This document shows, one piece after another, positions 30,991-39,565 of a DNA stretch of 64,000 nt. Source of the stretch: Flavobacterium sp. Root186 (GTDB lineage Bacteria; Bacteroidota; Bacteroidia; Flavobacteriales; Flavobacteriaceae); assembly GCF_001428525.1 (NCBI RefSeq), contig NZ_LMHW01000001.1, positions 248,705 to 312,704 on the forward strand. The letters are read 5' to 3'. Within the stretch, counting starts at the first letter, position 1. Each line of letters begins with the position of its first letter. The translations under genes and the position numbers were made by a program. The notes beneath the pieces are model-generated. The model was not told the origin of the DNA, did no database searches, and saw nothing but the letters and a program-made list of their open reading frames with translations.

Positions 30991-31845
30991 TTACTTTTGA
31001 TATGCAACTGCAGTCTGTTTGCTTGTACCTAAACCCTCAATTCCAAGTTCTACAACATCGCCCGCTTTTAAGTAAATTGGATCTGGTTTAATACCCAGAC
31101 CAACTCCCGGAGGTGTTCCTGTACTAATGATATCGCCAGGAAGCAAAGTCATAAACTGACTTAAATAATGTACTAAATAAGGAATTTTGAAAACTAAATT
31201 TAGCGTGTTGCTGTCTTGGTATTTTTTACCGTTTACGCTCAGCCACATCGATAAATTATCAACATCTTTTACTTCATCTTTCGTTGCCAAAAATGGACCA
31301 AGAGGCGCAAATGTATCACAGCCTTTTCCTTTTGCCCATTGTCCGCCGCGCTCGATTTGAAATTCTCTTTCGCTGTAATCATTCAATAAAGCATAACCTG
31401 CAACATAATCTAAAGCCTCTCCTTCTTCTACATAACTTGCTTTTTTACCTACAACAAATGCTAACTCCACTTCCCAGTCTGTTTTTACACTGTTTTTCGG
31501 AATAATTACATCATCGTCCGGACCGCATAAAGAAGTTGTTGATTTAAAAAAGATGATTGGCTCCGTTGGAATTGGTGCGCCAGTTTCTTTACAGTGATCC
31601 ACATAATTTAATCCAATGCAGATTATTTTTGAAGGTCTCGCCACCGGAGATCCTAGACGTACACTGGCATCAACTTCTGGTAAAACCGGATTGCTTTCTA
31701 ATGCTTTTTGTAATTTTTCTAAGCCATTTTCTTCAAAAAAGCTTTCGTTAAAGTCTGAAACGATAGAAGAAACATCATATCTTTTTTCATTAATTAAAAC
31801 TCCTGGTTTTTCTTTTCCGATTTCTCCAAAACGTATTAATTTCAT
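30991..31845 (-). CDS. FAH-family hydrolase, probable 2,4-diketo-3-deoxy-(L-fuconate/rhamnonate) hydrolase
   Basis: A 284-residue enzyme of the fumarylacetoacetase fold. The N-terminal domain is MKLIRFGEIGKEKPGVLI. The catalytic domain opens IICIGLNYVDHCKETGAPIP, with metal ligands in the DWEVELAFVVG region and YSEREFQIERGGQW, and ends GDIISTGTPPGVGLG. Homologues in non-phosphorylating fucose and rhamnose routes cleave the diketo acid to pyruvate and L-lactate. It is encoded between the 2-keto-3-deoxy-acid dehydrogenase candidate (32054) and the zinc dehydrogenase, matching pathway order. Confidence 0.85.
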   Translation of the reverse strand: MKLIRFGEIGKEKPGVLINEKRYDVSSIVSDFNESFFEENGLEKLQKALESNPVLPEVDASVRLGSPVARPSKIICIGLNYVDHCKETGAPIPTEPIIFFKSTTSLCGPDDDVIIPKNSVKTDWEVELAFVVGKKASYVEEGEALDYVAGYALLNDYSEREFQIERGGQWAKGKGCDTFAPLGPFLATKDEVKDVDNLSMWLSVNGKKYQDSNTLNLVFKIPYLVHYLSQFMTLLPGDIISTGTPPGVGLGIKPDPIYLKAGDVVELGIEGLGTSKQTAVAYQK

Positions 31846-31861
31846 TTTTTTTTCTTTTTTT

Positions 31862-32048
31862 TTAAGGTTCTAAGTTACTAAGGTTCTGAGGTTCTAAGTT
31901 TTTTTCTTGTCCCTTAGTACTTTAGTAACTTTTCTAATTTATTTATAATTTTTGAGTTTGTGATCTTGATTGCCATCGGAATTGAACTACTAAATATTTT
32001 TCTAAAATCTAAAAACCTTAGAATCTCAGCCTCTCAGAACCTTAGCCC
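31862..32048. repeat. CTAAGGTTCTAAG-type imperfect inverted repeat
   Basis: AAGGTTCTAAGTTACTAAGG and repeats on the left face ACCTTAGAATCTCAGCCTCT and CAGAACCTTAG on the right, across about 110 nt. Another member of the same word family lies at 39425-39534. The gap separates the FAH and SDR genes and holds nothing coding. Confidence 0.6.
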
Positions 32049-32053
32049 CTTTC

Positions 32054-32818
32054 TCAGTTATTTAACTTAATAAATCCCCCGTCGATTGGGTAATCGCATC
32101 CGGTGATAAATCCGGCTTCTTCGCTGCATAAATATAAAGCCAGGGCGGCAATTTCGTCCGGTTTTCCCATACGGCCGATTGGCTGTGATTTCGAAAGTTT
32201 TTCAAACATTTCTTCTTCTTTTCCAGCATAATTTTTAGAGATGAATCCGTCTACAAAAGGCGTGTGAACCCTTGCCGGAGAAATCGAATTACATCTGATA
32301 TTTTCACTTAAATAATCTCTTGCTACAGATAAAGTCATAGCCATTACAGCTCCTTTTGCTGTAGAATAAGCAAATCTGTCTGAGATACCAACCCATGCCG
32401 CAATTGATGCCATATTTAAAATTACACCACCATTTGAAAGTCGGAATTGTGGAATCGCTGCAAACAAACAGTTGTAAACTCCTTTTACGTTTACGTCCAT
32501 CACGCGGTCAAAATCAGCTTCAGAAGTAGTGTCTACTTTTCCAACATTAGCGATTCCTGCATTATTAATTAGAATATCAATGTTTCCTATTTTTTCAAAA
32601 GTCGCTTTTACATCAGCCTGACTGGAAACATTACACGCATACGAAAACACATTGCCTCCCGCATTTTTAATTTCGTCAACAGCATACTGTGCACTTTCAA
32701 TAGATAAATCAATAATATGAACTTCTGCTCCTCGTTTGGCAAAAAGTACTGCGATAGCTCTTCCAATCCCGCTGCCGCCTCCTGTTATGACTGCTTTTTT
32801 ACTTTGTAATGAAAACAT
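32054..32818 (-). CDS. Short-chain dehydrogenase, probable 2-keto-3-deoxy-L-fuconate/rhamnonate 4-dehydrogenase
   Basis: A 254-residue classical SDR: TGGGSGIGRAIA cofactor loop, DLS after beta-2 (NAD preference), NNAGIANVG, catalytic YSTAKGAVMAM, and the C-terminal GCDYPIDGGF. This pattern matches 2-keto-3-deoxy-L-fuconate dehydrogenases, which make the 2,4-diketo acid cleaved by the FAH enzyme encoded next. It is the first gene of the minus block and is divergent from the CoA-transferase operon, with a shared regulatory gap of 323 nt. Confidence 0.8.
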   Translation of the reverse strand: MFSLQSKKAVITGGGSGIGRAIAVLFAKRGAEVHIIDLSIESAQYAVDEIKNAGGNVFSYACNVSSQADVKATFEKIGNIDILINNAGIANVGKVDTTSEADFDRVMDVNVKGVYNCLFAAIPQFRLSNGGVILNMASIAAWVGISDRFAYSTAKGAVMAMTLSVARDYLSENIRCNSISPARVHTPFVDGFISKNYAGKEEEMFEKLSKSQPIGRMGKPDEIAALALYLCSEEAGFITGCDYPIDGGFIKLNN

Positions 32819-32900
32819 TTTATTATAATTTAATATTTGAGAATCTTAATTAATTGAACCAATAGTACTTCTAATTTTATAAATGTAAAATACACAATTA

Positions 32901-32928
32901 CAAATGTAATCGATTAAATATAAATTTG
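32901..32928. promoter_or_regulatory. Operator between the deoxysugar block and the CoA-transferase operon
   Basis: TGTAATCGATTAAA (32905-32918) differs at one position from the perfect palindrome at 26161. It is flanked by CAAATGTA (32901-32908, read on the minus strand as TACATTTG) and TAAATTTG (32921-32928), both matching TAnnTTTG in outward directions. This arrangement suits one repressor controlling both transcription units and the GH28 gene. The 323-nt gap holds no gene. Confidence 0.5.
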
Positions 32929-33040
32929 CATTTTATTTTTATACGAATATAATAAAATGATCATTCTTTAATAAATTATAACATTTTTTATTTGCTTTGT
33001 AAAAAAATATGCCTTGTTCAAAACTTTTGATAAAAAAATC

Positions 33041-33091
33041 AATGTAAAAAGTTACATTTTCTTGCTCAATTCAATCTTATTCCTAATTTTG
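33041..33091 (+). promoter_or_regulatory. Promoter of the solute-binding/CoA-transferase operon
   Basis: TTG at 33062-33064, a 19-nt spacer, and TAATTTTG at 33084-33091 match the Bacteroidota consensus (TTG-N19-TAnnTTTG) exactly, about 50 nt before the first start codon. Immediately upstream is the inverted repeat AATGTAA-aaag-TTACATT (33041-33058), a likely activator or repressor site. Confidence 0.7.
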
Positions 33092-33141
33092 TAATTGTAT
33101 TTTTTACATTTATTATTTTCCATACACATAAATCAATACCA

Positions 33142-34290
33142 ATGGCAGTATTAAAAGGCATAACGTGGAATCATACAAGAGGTTTATTACCAATGGTTGC
33201 AACGGCACAACGCTTTACCGAGTTAAATCCGGATATCGAAATTACCTGGGAGAAAAGAAGTTTACAAGAATTTGCAGATGCTTCTATAGAAGATTTAGCA
33301 AAACGATTTGATTTATTGGTAATCGACCATCCGTGGACAGGTTTTGGAGCACATACTAATGCTATCCTCCCGCTTTCGGATTATCTGTCTGCCGATTATA
33401 TTAAAGATCAGGAAATAAATACTGTTGGTAAATCATACGGAAGTTATGTTTTCAGCAATAAATTATGGGCTTTGCCAATTGATGCTGCTACTCCGGTTGC
33501 TGCGGCACGTTTGGATATTTTAGAGAAAAAGGGACTTGAAGTACCTCAGACATACGACGATTTATTGGCTCTGGCCAAAAAAGGTTTAGTTGCCTTTGCC
33601 GGAATTCCGGTTGATGTTTTAATGAGCTTTTATATGTTTTGCTGCAGTTTAAGCGAAGCTCCGTTTCAGTCTGAAGAAAAAGTTATTTCTGTGGAAACAG
33701 GAAAAAAAGCTCTACAGATGTTTCGTGAATTGGCACAATTAATTGATCCGGCCAACTTTAACAGAAATCCAATTCAGGTGTATGAAGCGATGGTAAATTC
33801 AGGTGAAATTGGCTACTGCCCTTTTGCTTACGGATATTCTAATTATTCAAGAGCAGGATACAGCAAAAATCTACTTCATTTTTATGATTTGGTAAAACTG
33901 AATAATTCGCCTATGATAAGCTCTCTGGGCGGCACTGGATTAGCGGTTTCTTCTTTCAGCAAACACATTCCGGAAGCGATTCGTTATGCTGAATTCACGG
34001 GATCGTCTCAAGTACAGCAGAATATTTTTGCTGATAACGGAGGGCAGCCGGGACATTTACAAGCCTGGAAAAACGACCGAATCAATGCTATAACAAACAA
34101 TTATTTCAAAAATACTTTACCGGCTTTAGAAAGAGCTTTTTTAAGACCCAGATATTCCGGACATATGTATTTTCAGGATCATGCAGGCGATGTGGTTCGT
34201 GATTATCTAATAAATGGCGGCGACGAAGAACTGGTTTTAGATGCATTGAATGGGCTTTATGCTAAATCTTTAAAATTGCAAAATTTATGA
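33142..34290 (+). CDS. Signal-less ABC-type solute-binding-fold protein (family 1)
   Basis: A 382-residue protein with the fold of periplasmic sugar-binding proteins: lobe 1 starts at once (LKGITWNHTRGLLPMVATAQ), then FDLLVIDHPWTGFG, the LWALPIDAATPV hinge, and LGGTGLAVSSFSKH in lobe 2. The mature domain begins at residue 3 and no in-frame upstream start gives a signal peptide, so the protein should stay in the cytoplasm. No ABC permease or ATPase is encoded nearby. Its stop overlaps the CoA-transferase start (ATGA, 34287-34290), so it is translationally coupled to it. It may bind a sugar-derived acid and hand it to the CoA-transferases, but the function is unproven. Confidence 0.75.
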   Translation: MAVLKGITWNHTRGLLPMVATAQRFTELNPDIEITWEKRSLQEFADASIEDLAKRFDLLVIDHPWTGFGAHTNAILPLSDYLSADYIKDQEINTVGKSYGSYVFSNKLWALPIDAATPVAAARLDILEKKGLEVPQTYDDLLALAKKGLVAFAGIPVDVLMSFYMFCCSLSEAPFQSEEKVISVETGKKALQMFRELAQLIDPANFNRNPIQVYEAMVNSGEIGYCPFAYGYSNYSRAGYSKNLLHFYDLVKLNNSPMISSLGGTGLAVSSFSKHIPEAIRYAEFTGSSQVQQNIFADNGGQPGHLQAWKNDRINAITNNYFKNTLPALERAFLRPRYSGHMYFQDHAGDVVRDYLINGGDEELVLDALNGLYAKSLKLQNL

Positions 34291-35432
34291 AACCATTAGA
34301 AGGGCTAATTGTATTAGAGTTCTGCCAGTTTTTGGCGGGTCCTTCTGCCGGATTAAAGTTAGCCGATTTAGGTGCGAGAGTTATTAAAATAGAGCGTCCT
34401 GTAAAAGGTGAAGCCTGCAGACAATTAAGTATCAAAGATTTATTTGTGGATGACAGTAGTCTTTTGTTCCATACAATTAACAGAAATAAAGAATCGTTTG
34501 CAGCCGATTTAAAAAATCCTGACGATCTGGTCTTAATTAAAAAACTAATCGAAAAGGCTGATATTATGACACATAATTTCAGACCGGGTGTGATGGAAAA
34601 AATCGGGTTAGATTATAACGCAACGCTTACCATAAATCCGAAGATTATATACGGAATCATAACAGGTTACGGTGATAAAGGCCCTTGGGCAAAAAAACCG
34701 GGACAGGATTTACTTTTGCAGTCACTTTCGGGTTTGAGCTGGCTGAGCGGTAGAAAAAGTCAGGGACCCGTTCCGTTTGGTCTGGCTGTAGCCGATTTAA
34801 TGTGCGGGAATCATTTCGTACAGGGAATTTTAGCTGCTTTACTGAAAAGGGCCAAAACCGGAAAAGGCGTTTTGGTAGAAGTAAGTTTATTGGAATCGAT
34901 TCTGGATGTTCAGTTTGAAGCGATTACCTCTTTCTTAAACGATGGTGGACAACAGCCTGAACGAGGTGATATAAAAGGAAGTGCACACGCCTTTTTGAGT
35001 GCGCCTTACGGAGTTTACAAAACACAAGACGATTATATTTCGCTGGCAATGGGCGATTTAATTTTCATAGGAAATACGCTTGGAGTCGACTTAAAAAATT
35101 ATGCTGATAAACATCTTTGGTTTAAAAAAAGAGACGAAATCAGAATCCTTTTAGCCGATAAATTAGCCGAAAAAAAAGCAGATTACTGGTTAGAATTACT
35201 TCAAAAACAAGGTATTTGGGCTGGAAAAGTTCTCAATTACGAAACTTTAGACCAGCAGCCTTTTGTAAATGAATTACAATTAAAACAAACTGTAAAAAAT
35301 TCAGACGGCAAAACTTTAATTACAACCAGAAGTCCGATTCAGCTTGACGGTCAAATTTTAAGCAGTACAAAAGCAGCTCCAAAAGTGGGCGAAGATAATT
35401 TAGAAATACACGAACAATTTTTAAACGAGTAG
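34287..35432 (+). CDS. Family III CoA-transferase (CaiB/BaiF), copy 1
   Basis: A 381-residue CoA-transferase. Family features: the N-terminal MKPLEGLIVLEFCQFLAGPS, LADLGARVIKIERP, NRNKESFAADLKNP, THNFRPGVMEKIGLDY, and PVPFGLAVADLMCG, whose Asp should form the aspartyl-CoA intermediate. It moves CoA from a donor such as acetyl- or succinyl-CoA to a carboxylic acid. It is coupled to the solute-binding-fold gene before it and lies 1 nt before a paralogue (35434), so a heteromeric transferase is likely. The acid is unknown; a product of the neighbouring deoxysugar route is the natural guess. Confidence 0.85.
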   Translation: MKPLEGLIVLEFCQFLAGPSAGLKLADLGARVIKIERPVKGEACRQLSIKDLFVDDSSLLFHTINRNKESFAADLKNPDDLVLIKKLIEKADIMTHNFRPGVMEKIGLDYNATLTINPKIIYGIITGYGDKGPWAKKPGQDLLLQSLSGLSWLSGRKSQGPVPFGLAVADLMCGNHFVQGILAALLKRAKTGKGVLVEVSLLESILDVQFEAITSFLNDGGQQPERGDIKGSAHAFLSAPYGVYKTQDDYISLAMGDLIFIGNTLGVDLKNYADKHLWFKKRDEIRILLADKLAEKKADYWLELLQKQGIWAGKVLNYETLDQQPFVNELQLKQTVKNSDGKTLITTRSPIQLDGQILSSTKAAPKVGEDNLEIHEQFLNE

Positions 35433-35433
35433 A

Positions 35434-36570
35434 ATGAAACCCTTAGAAGATTATTTAATAGTAGACTTTAGTCAGTTTCTTTCGGGTCCGTCAGCGAGTC
35501 TTCGCTTGGCCGATTTAGGCGCACGCGTTATAAAAATTGAAAAACCGGGAACTGGCGATATTTGTAGAACCTTATATACTTCTGACTTAATCATGAACGG
35601 TGAATCGTCTGTTTTTCATACCATAAACAGAAATAAAGAATCATTTGCCATTGATTTTAAACAGCCGGAAGAACTTCAAAAATTAAAAAAAATATTAGCC
35701 AAAGCCGATGTTGTTATGCATAATTTCAGACCAGGCGTTATGGAACGCATTGGTTTAAGTTATGACGATGTAAAAGCGATAAACCCAACTGTGGTTTATG
35801 CTTCGATTTCAGGTTTTGGAAATCATCCTGAACTTAAAGATTTACCGGGACAGGACTTGTTATTACAATCTGTAACGGCTTTGACCTGGCTGAGCGGTAA
35901 TCAGGGAGACGGTCCGGTGCCAATGGGATTGTCAATAGTTGATATGCTTGCGGGCGCACATTTAGCACAAGGAATTTTAGCAGCTTTATACCGAAAAGCA
36001 ACACAAAATGTTGGCGGAACGGTTCAGGTGAGCATGCTGGAATCTGCTTTTGATTTTCAGTTTGAAACTATTACAACTTTCTTTAATGATGGCGGCGAAT
36101 TGCCAGTTCGAACTAAAACTAATAATGCTCACGCATACTTAGGCGCACCGTACGGAATTTACCAGACTAAAAACGGTTATCTCGCTTTGGCAATGGGATC
36201 GATTCCGGTTTTGGCTTCATTGCTGAAATGTGATGCACTTTTACAATTTCCTGAAAATAAATTCACACTTCGAGACGAAATAAAAAATATTCTGGCTTCA
36301 CACTTATTAACACAGGAAACACAATTTTGGCTGGATATTTTAGAACCGGCTGATATTTGGTGCGCCGGAGTTTTAAACTACGAACAGCTTTTCAAAGAAG
36401 AGGGTTTTAAAGTTTTAGAATTTACACAGCAGGTTGAAATGCTTGACGGCTATTCGTATAAAACTACAAGATGCCCAATAAAAATTGATGGCGAATATTT
36501 TACCTCTGGTAAAGGTTCTCCAAAATTAGGACAAGATAACGAGCGAATTATAAAAGAATTTATAGCATAG
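35434..36570 (+). CDS. Family III CoA-transferase (CaiB/BaiF), copy 2
   Basis: A 378-residue paralogue of the preceding gene, starting one base after its stop. Shared blocks include MKPLEDYLIVDFSQFLSGPS, RLADLGARVIKIEKPG, TINRNKESFAIDFKQP, MHNFRPGVMERIGLSYDD and PVPMGLSIVDMLAG with the catalytic-type Asp retained. Since both copies keep this Asp, both may be active; family III enzymes form interlocked dimers, so a mixed dimer like benzylsuccinate CoA-transferase is possible. Two nucleotides separate it from the second solute-binding-fold gene. Confidence 0.85.
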   Translation: MKPLEDYLIVDFSQFLSGPSASLRLADLGARVIKIEKPGTGDICRTLYTSDLIMNGESSVFHTINRNKESFAIDFKQPEELQKLKKILAKADVVMHNFRPGVMERIGLSYDDVKAINPTVVYASISGFGNHPELKDLPGQDLLLQSVTALTWLSGNQGDGPVPMGLSIVDMLAGAHLAQGILAALYRKATQNVGGTVQVSMLESAFDFQFETITTFFNDGGELPVRTKTNNAHAYLGAPYGIYQTKNGYLALAMGSIPVLASLLKCDALLQFPENKFTLRDEIKNILASHLLTQETQFWLDILEPADIWCAGVLNYEQLFKEEGFKVLEFTQQVEMLDGYSYKTTRCPIKIDGEYFTSGKGSPKLGQDNERIIKEFIA

Positions 36571-36572
36571 AT

Positions 36573-37799
36573 ATGGAGAAATTTAGAATCGCTGTTAGAA
36601 AATTTTCTCCTTTTGAAAGTACGCTGCAAAAGCTGTGGGATCTATTTTGTTTAAAAAACAATATTCAGATTGAGGTTGAAATGGTACCCCTGGAACTGCA
36701 CGATCTTTATGAAGAAACCATCACCAATAAAGGTTTAAAAAACGGAAAATGGGATATTGCGCACTTAAATACCGATTGGATATTTGATGCTGCGAATGAA
36801 AAAGCGGTTCTCGATTTAAGCTCTTTTATCAATCAAAACCCGCCGCAGGATTATCCTGAAGGCTGGCATCAATCGCTATTAAATCTACAGCAGATTAATG
36901 GTGGCATTTACGGACTTCCATTTCACGACGGACCGGAATGTCTGATTTACAGAAAAGATTTATTTGAAGATTTATCCGAAAAAGAAAACTTTAAGAAACA
37001 ATTTGGTTACGAATTGTTCCCTCCAAAAACCTGGGAGCAATTCACCCAAATTGCAGCATTTTTTAATCGGCCGGAAAGCAATTTATTTGGATGTGTTTTT
37101 GCCAATTATCCTGACGGTCATAATATGGTTTTCGATTTCTGTCTGCAGTTATGGACGCGCGGAGGATCTCTTTTAGACCCTCAAAACAAAATAAATATCA
37201 ATCATAATCAAGCAATTGAAGCTTTAGATTATTATAGAAAAATCGTTAACAATACACACGCGGTTCATCCGGGTTCGAAGAATTTTGGTTCTGTTGAAGC
37301 TGGAATGGCTTTCGCCGAAGGACAAGCCGCAATGGCAATCAATTGGTTTGGATTTGCCTCGATGTGTGAAGTAATTGAAGAATCGAAAGTAAAAGGCAAA
37401 GTGGATATTACCGAATTACCGCACGATGAAAACCACAAAACGGCTTCATTAAATGTGTATTGGCTTTATACAATTGGCATTGGAAGTAAAAATAAAGCAC
37501 TTGCCTATGATTTTTTACGATTTGCAGTAACAGCTGAAAGCGATAAATTATTGACAACTGAAGGCGGAATTGGATGCAGAAAATCAACTTGGAATAATGC
37601 CGAAATCAACAAAACGATTCCGTATTATCATAAACTTGAAATCCTCCATGAAAATGCTTTGACTTTACCACAAACACCCATTTGGCCGAAAGTGACAGAA
37701 TTGATAGATAAAATGGTTTTAAAAGCGATTGAAACGGATATTTCGTCGAAAACACTTTTAGAAGAAACACAGCAAAATATTGAAAAAATAACGAATTGA
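36573..37799 (+). CDS. Second signal-less ABC-type solute-binding-fold protein
   Basis: A 408-residue protein of the family 1 solute-binding fold: MEKFRIAVRKFSPFESTLQK directly enters lobe 1, WDIAHLNTDWIFDAANEKAV, NGGIYGLPFHDGPECLIYRK, PPKTWEQFTQIAAFF, FAEGQAAMAINWFGFA, and the terminal TPIWPKVTELIDKM. It starts 2 nt after the CoA-transferase stop and has no signal peptide. It is only distantly similar to the 33142 protein, so the operon has two different cytoplasmic binding-fold proteins around two transferases. There is no transporter partner. Ligand and role are unknown; catalysis of a handover step is conceivable. Confidence 0.75.
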   Translation: MEKFRIAVRKFSPFESTLQKLWDLFCLKNNIQIEVEMVPLELHDLYEETITNKGLKNGKWDIAHLNTDWIFDAANEKAVLDLSSFINQNPPQDYPEGWHQSLLNLQQINGGIYGLPFHDGPECLIYRKDLFEDLSEKENFKKQFGYELFPPKTWEQFTQIAAFFNRPESNLFGCVFANYPDGHNMVFDFCLQLWTRGGSLLDPQNKININHNQAIEALDYYRKIVNNTHAVHPGSKNFGSVEAGMAFAEGQAAMAINWFGFASMCEVIEESKVKGKVDITELPHDENHKTASLNVYWLYTIGIGSKNKALAYDFLRFAVTAESDKLLTTEGGIGCRKSTWNNAEINKTIPYYHKLEILHENALTLPQTPIWPKVTELIDKMVLKAIETDISSKTLLEETQQNIEKITN

Positions 37800-37818
37800 C
37801 CTTAAAATAGTTAACAAA

Positions 37819-38877
37819 ATGAATATTCCATATAAACCTCTACTGCCCGAAACCAAACAGCCCATTATCATCATTGGCGCAAGCGGTATTGTAAAAGATG
37901 CCCACTTACCCGCTTATAAAATGGCCGGTTTTACGGTTTTTGGTATTACCAACAGAACGATTGCAAAAGCACATGATTTAGCCAAAGAATTTAAGATTGA
38001 GCATGTTTTTGAAAATGTTGCCGATGCGGTTAAAAATGCGCCTTCAAATGCCGTTTACGATATTACGGTTTTGCCCGATCAATATATCGAAATCTTAGAG
38101 CAATTACCCGACGGCGCTGCTGTTTTGATTCAGAAACCAATGGGAAATGATTTGGCTCAAGCCAGAGAAATTGTACAAGTCTGCGAAAGAAAAAACCTTG
38201 TTGCTGCCATCAATTTCCAACTTCGATTTTCACCTTTTGTCAGCGCTGCGAGATATTTAATTAATGAAGGATTACTTGGCGATTTATACGATTTTGAATT
38301 TAAAGTTACGGTAAATACGCCGTGGGAATTGTTTCCACTGATTAAGGAACATCCCAGATTAGAAATTCTTTTTCACAGCGTTCACTATATCGATTGCATT
38401 CGCTCGTTTCTGGGAAATCCGAAAAGTGTGATGGCGAAAACAGCTAAACATCCGCTTAAAAAATTATCCTCAAGCCGTTCTACTATCATTTTAGATTATG
38501 GCGAAGATAAGCATGTGGTCATCAATACGAATCACGATCATCACTTTGGTCCAAATCACGAAGAAAGTTATATTAAATGGGAAGGCACAAAAGGAGCGAT
38601 CAAAGCCAAAATGGGATTGTTAATGAATTATCCTGATGGACTTCCTGACATTTTTGAATACGCTATTGAGAATGAAAAAGGCCAATACGAATGGAAAAAA
38701 ATAGATTTAGAAGGTTCTTGGTTTCCAGAAGCTTTCATTGGAACTATGTCTAATCTAATGCGCTTTAAAGAAGGTTCAGATTCTAAATTACTGGCAAGTG
38801 TTCAGGATGTTTTAGATACCATGAAAGTGGTTGAAGCGTGTTACATCAGCAATAACAACGGAGGAATTATAATTTAA
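37819..38877 (+). CDS. Gfo/Idh/MocA-family oxidoreductase
   Basis: A 352-residue cytoplasmic dehydrogenase. The Rossmann loop is IIIIGASGIVKDAHLPAYKM; the family Lys lies in VLIQKPMGNDL (QKP in place of EKP); the C-terminal domain has NFQLRFSPFVSAARYL and FHSVHYIDCIRSFLG with a candidate catalytic His. It starts 19 nt after the second binding-fold gene and so belongs to the same operon. It probably acts on a sugar or sugar-acid intermediate of the pathway. It is not closely similar to the Gfo/Idh protein at 22111. Confidence 0.8.
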   Translation: MNIPYKPLLPETKQPIIIIGASGIVKDAHLPAYKMAGFTVFGITNRTIAKAHDLAKEFKIEHVFENVADAVKNAPSNAVYDITVLPDQYIEILEQLPDGAAVLIQKPMGNDLAQAREIVQVCERKNLVAAINFQLRFSPFVSAARYLINEGLLGDLYDFEFKVTVNTPWELFPLIKEHPRLEILFHSVHYIDCIRSFLGNPKSVMAKTAKHPLKKLSSSRSTIILDYGEDKHVVINTNHDHHFGPNHEESYIKWEGTKGAIKAKMGLLMNYPDGLPDIFEYAIENEKGQYEWKKIDLEGSWFPEAFIGTMSNLMRFKEGSDSKLLASVQDVLDTMKVVEACYISNNNGGIII

Positions 38878-38974
38878 GTCTTAAAGTCAAAAGTCGAAAG
38901 TCTTAAAGTTTCGTTTATTAAACTTTACAGCTTTCAATTTTTGACTTTAGACTTTGGACTTTACAACTTTACGA
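38878..38974. repeat. AAAGTCGAAAGTC imperfect inverted repeat
   Basis: AAAGTCAAAAGTCGAAAGTC and TTAAAGTTT on the left face CAATTTTTGACTTTAGACTTT and GGACTTTACAACTTTACGAC on the right. It fills the 107-nt gap before the MaoC gene. The same words are found inside the GH2 leader at 11141-11180. Confidence 0.65.
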
Positions 38975-38984
38975 CTAAATATTT

Positions 38985-39428
38985 ATGTATTTCAAATCAA
39001 CATTTTTCGAAGACTATCTCCTTAACGATAAAAGAGTTACATTAGGCAGAACAATTACAGAAACGGATTTTGTAGTTCATGCCGGACACACGGGAGATTT
39101 TTTCCCGCACCACATGGATGAGGAATGGTGTAAAACACAGCCATTCGGGCAGCGTATTGCGCACGGAACTATGGTTTTTGCTATCGGTATCGGACTAACT
39201 GCTTCTGAAATAAACCCGGAAGCTTTTTCAAGAGGATACGATAAAATGCGATTCGTAAAACCAGTTCACATTGGCGATACGATCCATTCTGAGATTACCA
39301 TTTCTGAAAAAGGTGAAGCAAAAAATCCAGAAATGGGAACCGTAACAGAACACGTCGAAATCATCAACCAAAGAGGTGAAGTGGTTTTGGTATGTGATCA
39401 TTTATTACTGGTTAAGAAAAGGGACTAA
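38985..39428 (+). CDS. MaoC-type (R)-enoyl-CoA hydratase
   Basis: A 147-residue hot-dog-fold hydratase. The active-site block [16 protein letters not shown] keeps the Asp and His of the hydratase dyad (consensus GDxNPxHxD), and [14 protein letters not shown] is the second family motif. It adds or removes water on a CoA-bound enoyl substrate, which fits the two CoA-transferases upstream: acid activation followed by hydration or dehydration of the thioester. A 107-nt repeat separates it from the Gfo/Idh gene, but strand and context place it in the same unit. It could equally be a hydratase-lyase of the mesaconyl-CoA type. Confidence 0.85.
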   Translation: MYFKSTFFEDYLLNDKRVTLGRTITETDFVVHAGHTGDFFPHHMDEEWCKTQPFGQRIAHGTMVFAIGIGLTASEINPEAFSRGYDKMRFVKPVHIGDTIHSEITISEKGEAKNPEMGTVTEHVEIINQRGEVVLVCDHLLLVKKRD

Positions 39429-39534
39429 GATGCTAAGGTGCTAAGATTCTAAGGTTTAAAAAAATTGTGCTTTAGGGCTCTTTGATGTCAAAAAGTAAAA
39501 CTTAGAATCTTAGCACCTTAGAACCTTAGCACCT
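39425..39534. repeat. CTAAGGTGCTAAG-type inverted repeat
   Basis: CTAAGATGCTAAGGTGCTAA and GATTCTAAGG face CTTAGAATCTTAGCACCTTA and GAACCTTAGCACC across a 45-nt spacer. The repeat begins within the MaoC stop codon. It is the same word family as 31862-32048 and precedes the fucP-like gene. Confidence 0.65.
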
Positions 39535-39565
39535 CGAAAATAAAAATAAAAAAACTATCTATCTA

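Noticed and set aside
33142..37799. Reading the solute-binding-fold genes as part of an ABC importer
   Set aside because: No permease or ATPase is encoded in the window and both proteins lack signal peptides.
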